DNA of 14,276 nt from Oscillospiraceae bacterium (lineage in GTDB: Bacteria; Bacillota; Clostridia; Oscillospirales; Oscillospiraceae). The notes beneath the pieces were generated by a model. It was not told the origin of the DNA. It saw nothing but the letters and a program-made list of their open reading frames with translations, and made no database searches. The stretch spans positions 1 through 14,276 of the forward strand of contig JAIRRO010000012.1 of the NCBI GenBank assembly GCA_031255955.1. The letters run 5' to 3'. Numbering within the stretch: position 1 is the stretch's first letter; each line of letters begins with the position of its first letter. Below are positions 6,549 to 11,696 of the stretch, one piece after another. The position numbers and the translations under genes were made by a program.

Positions 6549-7910
6549 TCATCGACCGCCGCCGGAGGCGTTCTCCACCCGCGTTTGGATGTTGGAGGTG
6601 ATGTCCTTGACGGATTGGGCGGCGTCCCCGCCGCTCTTTATCGCCTCCTCGATGTTCCGCACGCTGCTGAGAATTGTGGTGTGGTCGCGCTCGAAAACCT
6701 CGCCTATTTTGGTGAGGGACATTGTTCCGGGCATCATGGTTCGCATAAGATACTGGGAAATCTGCCTCGCGTGGGCGATAGCCTGTGTGCGCTTGGGACC
6801 CTTCAGATCCTCTGTCTGGAGGATGAAATACTTCGCCGTTTCCTCTATTATCAGCTCCGCCGTAATCGCCCGTTCTTTCTCCTGCAGCATATCCTTGATT
6901 TGGCGCGCCGCCTCTTGAATGGTGATGCCGCGCTCGCCGGATAAATCGCCATAGGCGCGCATTTTTTTGACGGCGCCCTCCAGCTGCCTGATGTTCGCCG
7001 ACATATTCTCTGCTATGTAATGCGCGACGTCGTCCGGCAGACGGAACCCCAGCTCGGTGGCTTTGTTCATAATGATAGCCAGCCGCGTCTCGTAGTCCGG
7101 AGGGGAAATATCCGCCAAAAGCCCCCATTCGAAGCGGGTTTTAAGCCTATCCTCAAGGCGGGCTATCTCGCGCGGGGGGCGGTCGCTGGTGAGAACAATT
7201 TGCCGTCCCGCGTCATACAGGGTGTTAAAGGTGTGGAAAAATTCCTCCTGCGTCTGCTGCTTTCCGGCGATGAATTGGATATCGTCCACCAGAAACACAT
7301 TGGCATAGCGGTATTTTTCGCGAAATTCAAGGTTGCGTCCCGCCTGAATCGCGCGGACAAGATCGTTCGTGAAATCGTCGCCCTTGACGTATACAATTTT
7401 ATATTCGGGATGCGATTTTCCGATGGTGTTGCGAATCGCGCGGAGCAGATGCGTTTTCCCCAGCCCGGAGTCGCCATATATAAACAGCGGGTTATAATCT
7501 CTGCCGGCGCGCTCTGTGGCAACGGCAAGCGCCGCCGCCTGCGCGAATTTATTGGAGCTGCCGACGACGAAGCGCTCGAAGGTGTATTCCTCGTCCTCGT
7601 CCTCGTGTTCTTTTTTAAGGCTGAAATACGCCGCGAGACCCTCGTCATCAAATATGCGGATATTGTATTCACCGGGCAGGAGCTTTTCCAGCGCGGCGCG
7701 GATATTGGGCAGAAAATGCGCCTCGATAGAGCGGCGCGCCATCTCTGACGGCGTGTGCAGAATCAATTCGCCGGGCGTAAGCTCAGCGATGGAGCAGTCG
7801 CGGAACCACAAATCAAGCGTGACGGACGAAAGCTCCTCCCCGAGAAACGAGAGCAGCCGCGCCCAAACGTCGGATTTAATTTCGGTGTCTGCCTTTTTTG
7901 TCGTCTGCAT
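6549..7910 (-). CDS. dnaA: Chromosomal replication initiator DnaA
   Basis: DnaA (453 aa) is the AAA+ ATPase that binds DnaA boxes and melts the origin. Domain I is about residues 1-85. Domain II is a very short acidic linker (KKEHEDEDEEYTF, about 99-111). The AAA+ domain III has Walker A GDSGLGKTH (146-154), Walker B FLVDD (206-210), the arginine-finger region RLKTRFEWGL (255-264) and sensor 2 NIRQLEGA (306-313). Domain IV has the DNA-binding signature RDHTT (408-412). Before RDHTT the sequence is VFE rather than the usual FGG, so the turn seems one residue shorter. The ATG at 7910 follows GGAGG with an 11-nt gap. A good promoter lies upstream at 7968-7996. The first gene of the replication operon, it is followed by the putative oriC. 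Confidence 0.98.
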   Translation of the reverse strand: MQTTKKADTEIKSDVWARLLSFLGEELSSVTLDLWFRDCSIAELTPGELILHTPSEMARRSIEAHFLPNIRAALEKLLPGEYNIRIFDDEGLAAYFSLKKEHEDEDEEYTFERFVVGSSNKFAQAAALAVATERAGRDYNPLFIYGDSGLGKTHLLRAIRNTIGKSHPEYKIVYVKGDDFTNDLVRAIQAGRNLEFREKYRYANVFLVDDIQFIAGKQQTQEEFFHTFNTLYDAGRQIVLTSDRPPREIARLEDRLKTRFEWGLLADISPPDYETRLAIIMNKATELGFRLPDDVAHYIAENMSANIRQLEGAVKKMRAYGDLSGERGITIQEAARQIKDMLQEKERAITAELIIEETAKYFILQTEDLKGPKRTQAIAHARQISQYLMRTMMPGTMSLTKIGEVFERDHTTILSSVRNIEEAIKSGGDAAQSVKDITSNIQTRVENASGGGR

Positions 7911-7967
7911 ATCTGCGGGCGCCTCCGTAAGTGATTTTCGCGCGTGTTTTGCCGTGCTACAGAGGCT

Positions 7968-7996
7968 ATTATATACCGCGGAAACGGAAAAAGCAA
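7968..7996 (-). promoter_or_regulatory. dnaA promoter
   Basis: On the minus strand, TTGCTT (7991-7996), a 17-bp spacer, and a perfect TATAAT (7968-7973). It is the only clear promoter in the 104-bp gap before dnaA. No DnaA box was found there, so autoregulation through that gap is not evident. Confidence 0.75.
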
Positions 7997-8014
7997 GGAT
8001 TAATTGAATTTACA

Positions 8015-8860
8015 CTACCCCGCGGCGCGGCGCAGCACAACCACGGGCAGGTGCGGTCTGTTGAACACCCGCGGTACGCCGGTGTGGTTGCCCACGCCGC
8101 GCGATACGACGACGGAGGTGTTTCCAATTACATACGCCCCGCCGGAGTATTCGGGGAACAGCCGCAAATCGTGTCCCAGCAATCCGCCGACGCCCGGCAG
8201 GCGTATCAGCCCACCGTGTCCGTGCCCGCATAAAATCAGGTCTGCGCCCAGCGGCGCAAGCCTTTTCAGCGATGTGTTCCTGTGGACAAGCGTCACGCAG
8301 AAGCCATCCGGCAGGTCGGCGAAAACCTGTTCCGGCGTTTTCATATCGGCGGGTCCGTTCGGATCCTCCAAGCCAAGCAGGTATATCGCTTCGCCGCCGC
8401 GCTCCAGCGATAATATTTCATTGCGCAAGACGGCGGCGCCCGCGCCGGGCAGTGCGCGCATCAGCTCCCGCGCCTCGCCCTTTTCCCATTCGTGGTTGCC
8501 GGACACATAGTATACGGGCGCGATTTCCGCGAGACCCTTTACGATTTCCACCGCGGCGGGGATTTGCCCCTCGGCGTCCGTCACGTCCCCCGTGAGCGCT
8601 ATTATATCGGGCTGCGTGTCGCGCACGGCGTCAAAAAGGCGGCGGTTCCCCTGTCCGAACACCGCCATATGCAGGTCGGACACCACGGTTATCCTGTAGC
8701 CGTCAAAGGCTGCCGGAAGCTCAGGGAAGCTCATTTCGTATATCTCGGTTTCCAGCGTATAGTTTCCGTGGTAAAGAAAGCCCGCCAGCGCCGCCAGCAG
8801 GATTATGCCCGTCACACAGCCGCGCCGTTTGCTGCCTTTTTTGCGTCCTGTTTTCCTCAA
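8015..8860 (-). CDS. Membrane-anchored metallophosphoesterase
   Basis: A 281-aa calcineurin-like phosphoesterase of the YkuE/YaeI kind. A basic N-terminus (RKTGRKKGSKRRG) leads into one hydrophobic segment at about 15-31, so the enzyme is probably tethered with the catalytic domain outside. The metal-binding motifs are in order: SDLH (61-64), GDVTD (91-95), GNHE (121-124), LVHRN with His193, and GHGHGG (212-217), where related proteins more often have GHTHGG. Relatives dephosphorylate lipids such as UDP-diacylglucosamine or have unknown substrates, so the substrate is left open. The start is TTG at 8860, overlapping the stop of the NYN gene as TTGA, which implies translational coupling. It ends 104 bp before dnaA, with no terminator visible. 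Confidence 0.9.
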   Translation of the reverse strand: MRKTGRKKGSKRRGCVTGIILLAALAGFLYHGNYTLETEIYEMSFPELPAAFDGYRITVVSDLHMAVFGQGNRRLFDAVRDTQPDIIALTGDVTDAEGQIPAAVEIVKGLAEIAPVYYVSGNHEWEKGEARELMRALPGAGAAVLRNEILSLERGGEAIYLLGLEDPNGPADMKTPEQVFADLPDGFCVTLVHRNTSLKRLAPLGADLILCGHGHGGLIRLPGVGGLLGHDLRLFPEYSGGAYVIGNTSVVVSRGVGNHTGVPRVFNRPHLPVVVLRRAAG

Positions 8861-9765
8861 GCGTCTTTGTCCTTTACATATGGATGCTTAATGTTGGGGT
8901 CGGTTGTCTTGCGAAAATCAATGTCAAAGCGGTCGATTGCCTGTATCATCGCCGTTAAGCTTTTGTATCCGTAGTTGCGGTGGTCAAAGTCCGGTTTTTT
9001 GCGGCGAAGCAGGTTGCCCAGCTCACCCATAAATACATCCGGGCTCTCGTCGGAGAGGTCGGAGATGGAGTCCGCGATCAGCTTTGTGACGCTCTTTGTG
9101 ATTTTTTCGACCTTTACGGATTTTTCGACAGGTTTTTCAACGGCTTTTTCGTTCTTTTCCGTCTTGTCTGATTTTTCCGCCGAGCGGGATCTGTCGCGTT
9201 TTGTCGGGGCGTCCTTATCCGATGCGTCCCGTGGGATGGGGCGGGGCGCGGAGATAGCGGCGGTGTCCGTTGCCGCCGGCACAGTCGGCTCCGCGGCGGC
9301 GTGAGCGTCCTCAAAATTCTTGCGTATTATTTCGATATACGTGAATTTATCGCACGCCGTGATAAACGCCGGCGGCGTTTTGCGCTCGCCGATGCCGATG
9401 ACGCGCTGCCCCGCCTCCCGCAGACGGATAGCCAGCCGCGTGAAGTCCGAGTCGGAGGAGACGATAACGAAGCCGTCCGTTTTCTCCGTATACAGTATGT
9501 CCATCGCGTCGATAATCATCGCCGAGTCGGATGAATTTTTTCCCGTGGTGTAGCTGTACTGCTGAATCGGTGTGATGGCATTCTCCAGCAGCGGCGTTTT
9601 CCAGCCGTCCAGCTGGTGGTTTGTCCAGTCGCCGTATATGCGTTTTATCGTCGGGGTGCCGTAAATCGCCACCTCCTCGAGGACGCTCTTTACGCAGTTT
9701 CGCGGTACGTTTTCCGCGTCGATGAGGACGGCGAGGCGCGGGCTTGAAATGGCAGCCGTGTCCAT
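8857..9765 (-). CDS. NYN (LabA/DUF88) domain putative RNase with C-terminal LOTUS-like domain
   Basis: The 302-aa protein has a PIN-like NYN nuclease domain at about 9-148: LIDAENV (Asp16, Asn19), the NSSDSAMIIDAMD acidic cluster (78-89), and VSSDSDFTRL (102-111), the expected metal-binding acidic set. A charged low-complexity linker follows (about 150-225, rich in Lys, Glu and Asp, with repeated VEK steps). The C-terminal 226-290 region (LIADSISDL through FDIDFR) resembles an OST-HTH/LOTUS RNA-binding domain. The family is thought to cleave RNA; the target is unknown. The peptide DTAAISSPR (2-10) nearly recurs at 167-175, with different codons. I chose the ATG at 9765, after TTGGAGAAC, over a GTG at 9840 because the extra residues are basic and non-family-like, and that GTG lies inside the promoter. 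The gene overlaps the phosphoesterase gene downstream. Confidence 0.88.
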   Translation of the reverse strand: MDTAAISSPRLAVLIDAENVPRNCVKSVLEEVAIYGTPTIKRIYGDWTNHQLDGWKTPLLENAITPIQQYSYTTGKNSSDSAMIIDAMDILYTEKTDGFVIVSSDSDFTRLAIRLREAGQRVIGIGERKTPPAFITACDKFTYIEIIRKNFEDAHAAAEPTVPAATDTAAISAPRPIPRDASDKDAPTKRDRSRSAEKSDKTEKNEKAVEKPVEKSVKVEKITKSVTKLIADSISDLSDESPDVFMGELGNLLRRKKPDFDHRNYGYKSLTAMIQAIDRFDIDFRKTTDPNIKHPYVKDKDA

Positions 9766-9788
9766 TTTATATGTTCTCCAATTCTTCT

Positions 9789-9827
9789 TTTTTGCGCGCT
9801 GTTTTTGCGCGCCGTTTCTTGCGCGAT
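9789..9827 (-). repeat. 13-bp A-tract tandem repeat in the NYN gene leader
   Basis: On the plus strand TTTTTGCGCGCTG (9789-9801) is followed directly by TTTTTGCGCGCCG (9802-9814), one mismatch, and then by a degenerate third unit (9815-9827). The repeat ends about 10 bp from the GGAG ribosome site. As in gyrB and hisS, A-tracts recur about once per helical turn or slightly more. Confidence 0.8.
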
Positions 9828-9830
9828 GAT

Positions 9831-9859
9831 ATTTTATCACCGCACGCGGGAAAATTCAA
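9831..9859 (-). promoter_or_regulatory. Promoter for the NYN-phosphoesterase pair
   Basis: On the minus strand, TTGAAT (9854-9859), a 17-bp spacer, and TAAAAT (9831-9836). It lies 66 bp upstream of the chosen start and divergent to the plus-strand promoter at 9964-9992. Confidence 0.6.
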
Positions 9860-9946
9860 GGGAATTATGGGGAATTCGGTGTGATAATTTCAAACGCGGA
9901 GCGGTGCAATCGCGGCGATTTCACGTTATTTCACTCGATTTCACAT

Positions 9947-10010
9947 TTATTTCACTTTTTCACTTGACGAAAGTGAAATCGGGTGATATCATAGTGAAAA
10001 AGTGAAATAA
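9947..10010. repeat. 18-bp perfect inverted repeat around a promoter
   Basis: The arm TTATTTCACTTTTTCACT (9947-9964) is exactly complementary to 9993-10010. The 28-bp interval between them contains most of the plus-strand promoter. A smaller competing hairpin, TTTCACTT (9958-9965) with AAGTGAAA (9971-9978), shares the left arm. This layout fits an operator that occludes the promoter. Confidence 0.85.
9964..9992 (+). promoter_or_regulatory. Promoter for the truncated ATP-binding gene
   Basis: TTGACG (9964-9969), a 17-bp spacer, and TATCAT (9987-9992). Each hexamer matches 5 of 6 consensus bases. It lies between the arms of the 18-bp inverted repeat, the -35 beginning in the last base of the left arm. 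Transcription would begin close to 9999, giving a leader of about 20 nt. Confidence 0.75.
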
Positions 10011-10020
10011 TGAAAAAGAG

Positions 10021-10710
10021 GTGAAAGGTGAATTTAAGACGCGCAAGGAAATAGAGGGCTCTGTTCTGCGGCAAATGCGCTCGGCTTTCGAATTTTTAAG
10101 TCTGTCGAACGCCCTTGCCGCCACCATCTCCGGACTCGACCGCATAGAGCGGTATGACTACCCGGAAACCGCCCTGCGCGAGGCTATATTAAACGCGATA
10201 ATCCACCGCGATTATGGCTTTTCCGGCAGCACAATCGTAAATATATATGACGACCGCGCGGAGTTTATATCCCTGGGCGGTCTTATGCCCGGCTTGCGGA
10301 AGGAGGATTTATTTGTGGGCGTGTCGCAGCCGCGCAATGAGAAGCTGGCGAATGTGTTCTATCGCTTGAAGCATATCGAGGCGTATGGCACAGGCTTGCG
10401 GCTCATTATGCAGCACTATGAGGATTTTGAAGCAAAGCCCGAAATCACCGCGACACACGGGGCGTTTATGCTGATGCTGCCGAATATGAACTACTCCCGC
10501 CCGCTGCTTGTCCCCGCCCGAGTGAACCCGAGATATCGCGCCGTTCTTGATTATTTGCGAGCACACGGCAGCGTCACCAACGCCGATGTGCAGAGGATTC
10601 TCAGCGTCCGCCAGACGCGGGCTTACGCAATAATCCGCGAGATGACCGCCGCCGGACTGATAGTCAAGCACGGGCGCGGCAACGCGGGCGAATATACCCT
10701 ACCGGGGTAA
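10021..10710 (+). CDS. Truncated AlbA_2/GHKL-type ATP-binding transcriptional regulator
   Basis: The only plus-strand gene, 229 aa. It corresponds to the C-terminal half of the family usually annotated as ATP-binding protein or putative transcriptional regulator with an N-terminal AlbA_2 (Schlafen-like) domain, commonly about 450-500 aa. The first residues, KGEFKTRKEIEGSVLRQM, match the middle of that family. The HATPase_c_4 part shows the N-box REAILNAIIHRDY (Glu54, Asn58, His62), SLGGLMPG, NVFYRLKHIEAYGTGLRLIM (111-130). The C-terminal 172-220 is a winged helix (VLDYLRAHGSVTNADVQR...). There is no AlbA_2 half and no in-frame upstream extension (TGA at 10003). The GTG start at 10021 is overlapped by the AGAGGTGA ribosome site, an odd arrangement; a four-codon ORF (ATG at 10010) ends at the GTGA. 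It may be a decaying remnant or a functional short regulator. Its last codons lie in the 59-bp repeat. Confidence 0.78.
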   Translation: MKGEFKTRKEIEGSVLRQMRSAFEFLSLSNALAATISGLDRIERYDYPETALREAILNAIIHRDYGFSGSTIVNIYDDRAEFISLGGLMPGLRKEDLFVGVSQPRNEKLANVFYRLKHIEAYGTGLRLIMQHYEDFEAKPEITATHGAFMLMLPNMNYSRPLLVPARVNPRYRAVLDYLRAHGSVTNADVQRILSVRQTRAYAIIREMTAAGLIVKHGRGNAGEYTLPG

Positions 10711-10751
10711 ATCCCTACCGCTCCCGAATTGGCGGGAGCGCGCGCATCGCC
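10693..10751. repeat. 59-bp direct repeat, copy 1
   Basis: Identical over 59 bp to 11638-11696. It contains the last codons and stop of the plus-strand gene, a hairpin, and on the minus strand a copy of the final hisS codons (MRALPPIRER). It marks the left edge of the inserted 945-bp segment. Confidence 0.97.
10719..10740. terminator. Hairpin shared by converging transcripts, copy 1
   Basis: CGCTCCCG-AATTGG-CGGGAGCG, an 8-bp perfect stem with a 6-nt loop, 8 bp after the plus-strand gene's stop and at the end of the acetyltransferase remnant. No clear T-run follows on either strand, so termination is possible but weakly supported. Confidence 0.45.
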
Positions 10752-10776
10752 ATATTCGACTCCGAATAAAACGGGT
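10748..10776. repeat. 29-bp relB-tail repeat, copy 1
   Basis: Identical to 11379-11407 inside relB, with 5 of the next 7 bases also matching. It shares its first four bases (CGCC, 10748-10751) with the end of the 59-bp repeat, so the two repeats are joined through a 4-bp microhomology. Confidence 0.95.
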
Positions 10777-11047
10777 TAACCTCTGTCTTTGACAGGGCGC
10801 AGAAATAACGAACTCCGCGTTCTCGGCATTTGTCCAAGGCAAGCTCAAGTTGAAGTTTGCCATAGCCTTTGCATCGTTCTGACGGACGAACGGAATAGCC
10901 GATATGGCCGCCGATATTCAGCAGATATTCCGTTAGCCTGTGCCTGAAGTTCAGCATAGCGAGAACGCGATTATCGAAATTCTCCAACCCTCCGCAACCA
11001 TACAACTTACTGCCCGGTTCAAGCATTTCAGCTCGGAGACGCTCTCT

Positions 11048-11311
11048 TTATTTGTCGCCATAATGCCCGCGGCACTGTGATATTTCCACAATATCGCCCA
11101 TTAACCGATACACAATACGATTTTCGTCGTCAATCCTCCGAGACCACCAGCCGGACAAGTCGCCCTTCAGCGGCTCTGGCTTGCCGATACCCGTATAACC
11201 GTTCCGTTCAATGTCTTTTAAGAGCTTGTTTATGCGGTTGAGCGTCTTTTTATCCTCTGCCTGCCATTCGGTATATTCGTCCCACGCCTTATCATGCCAG
11301 CTCTTAATCAT
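11048..11311 (-). CDS. yoeB: YoeB-family toxin (ribosome-dependent mRNA interferase)
   Basis: An 87-aa Txe/YoeB toxin. YoeB cleaves mRNA in the ribosomal A site and is neutralised by its antitoxin. The sequence follows the family closely: KSWHDKAWDEYTEWQ at the start, KPEPLKGDLSGWWSRRI at 44-60, NRIVYR at 64-69 and HYGDK at the end. The active-site residues of E. coli YoeB are all here at the same numbers: Glu46, Arg65, His83 and Tyr84, so the toxin looks intact. Its ATG lies inside the relB end (8-bp overlap), the usual coupling that makes antitoxin first. The partner is a RelB/DinJ protein rather than YefM, a swapped pairing also known in other Firmicutes. Confidence 0.95.
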   Translation of the reverse strand: MIKSWHDKAWDEYTEWQAEDKKTLNRINKLLKDIERNGYTGIGKPEPLKGDLSGWWSRRIDDENRIVYRLMGDIVEISQCRGHYGDK

Positions 11312-11564
11312 CGTCAGCCTCTATAAGCTCGTGTGTGTGCCAATGCTCGGGTCCGTCAGCGGCGCGGCGGCGCAGCTCCGCCATATTCGACTCCGAATAA
11401 AACGGGTCAGCCTCCACGGCAAAAGGAAGCCTATGCTCCCGCAGAACCTTTTTCACGAACATATTCACCGCAACGGATGCATTCATACCCGTTTGGTCGC
11501 AGAATAAATCAAACTGCTTTTTATCTTGCTCGTCAACACGAATGCTCATTGTAGTCATTGCCAT
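11304..11564 (-). CDS. relB: RelB/DinJ-family antitoxin
   Basis: The 86-aa antitoxin has an N-terminal ribbon-helix-helix domain (TTMSIRVDEQDKKQFDLFCDQTGMNASVAVNMFVKKVLREHR) for dimerisation and operator binding, then the toxin-wrapping tail with DPFYSESNMAELRRR and HTHELIEADDD. I place the start at the ATG at 11564, with AAGGAGG eight bases before it; a longer frame opening at 11594 adds ten residues that do not fit the family. It lies directly behind a consensus promoter and presumably represses it with YoeB. A 29-bp piece of this coding region recurs at 10748-10776 in the acetyltransferase remnant. The gene is intact. Confidence 0.95.
   Translation of the reverse strand: MAMTTMSIRVDEQDKKQFDLFCDQTGMNASVAVNMFVKKVLREHRLPFAVEADPFYSESNMAELRRRAADGPEHWHTHELIEADDD
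11379..11407. repeat. 29-bp relB-tail repeat, copy 2 (in relB)
   Basis: The native copy, coding for DPFYSESNMA in relB. The other copy differs next to it by two bases (GAGGCTGAC here, GAGGTTAAC there), so that copy may derive from a slightly diverged relB rather than from this one. Confidence 0.95.
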
Positions 11565-11596
11565 CGGTATGCCCTCCTTGCTTGCTGGTGTCATAC

Positions 11597-11624
11597 ATTA
11601 TACCACATTGCAGCACGATGTCAA
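11597..11624 (-). promoter_or_regulatory. Consensus promoter of relB-yoeB
   Basis: On the minus strand, a perfect TTGACA (11619-11624), a 16-bp spacer, and a perfect TATAAT (11597-11602), 33 bp before the relB start. It is the strongest promoter in the window, as expected for an autorepressed toxin-antitoxin operon. It lies within the insertion, 14 bp from the second 59-bp repeat. Confidence 0.9.
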
Positions 11625-11637
11625 ATGTTTTTCGACG

Positions 11638-11696
11638 TATACCCTACCGGGGTAAATCCCTACCGCTCCCGAATTGGCGGGAGCGCGCGCATCGCC
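11638..11696. repeat. 59-bp direct repeat, copy 2
   Basis: Identical to 10693-10751 with an offset of 945 bp. On the minus strand it covers the hisS C-terminus and stop, and it still carries the last codons of the plus-strand gene, which have no function here. It marks the right edge of the insertion. Confidence 0.97.

Larger units (their letters stand above)
9919..10026. promoter_or_regulatory. TTTCAC/GTGAAA repeat array, candidate operator
   Basis: TTTCAC occurs at 9919, 9929, 9939, 9950 and 9958 (spacing 10, 10, 11, 8), then in the opposite sense GTGAAA at 9973, 9994, 10002 and 10021. The 10-11 bp spacing places the first four copies on one face of the helix, as expected for cooperative protein binding. 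The array fills the space between two divergent promoters. The binding protein is not identified; the downstream winged-helix ATPase is an obvious candidate. Confidence 0.75.
10715..11026 (-). pseudogene. GNAT acetyltransferase remnant with a chimeric tail
   Basis: The 103-aa frame keeps the middle of a GNAT acetyltransferase: NFRHRLTEYLLNIGGHIGYSVRPSERCKGYG, including the acetyl-CoA loop (Arg-Cys-Lys-Gly-Tyr-Gly), then LELALDKCRERGVRYF. Family members are about 165-180 aa. Here roughly the first third and the C-terminal part are missing. After SKTEV the sequence changes to NPFYSESNMA, a piece of the neighbouring antitoxin tail, then to MRALPPIRER, identical to the end of hisS. Each switch coincides with a DNA repeat. 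It begins 21 bp after the yoeB stop, in the same frame as that stop, so it lies in the toxin operon. It is very unlikely to be an active enzyme. Confidence 0.8.

Noticed and set aside
7020..7748. 242-residue plus-strand open frame opposite dnaA
   Set aside because: It is antisense to the conserved AAA+ domain, and its composition is that of a complementary-strand shadow.
9766..9840. NYN gene starting at the GTG at 9840
   Set aside because: The added 25 residues are basic repeat-derived sequence, and the GTG lies at the edge of the -10 region of the likely promoter.
9919..10010. TTTCAC array as a CRISPR
   Set aside because: The units are only 6 bp with 2-5 bp spacers, the array reverses orientation, and no cas gene is present.
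10021..10710. ATP-dependent helicase RecG
   Set aside because: The ATPase half is often labelled as RecG C-terminal domain in databases, but no helicase motifs are present.
10693..10751. 59-bp repeat as an integron attC (59-base element)
   Set aside because: The length fits, but there is no GTTRRRY/RYYYAAC core site, no integron integrase in view, and the repeat carries the coding ends of both flanking genes.
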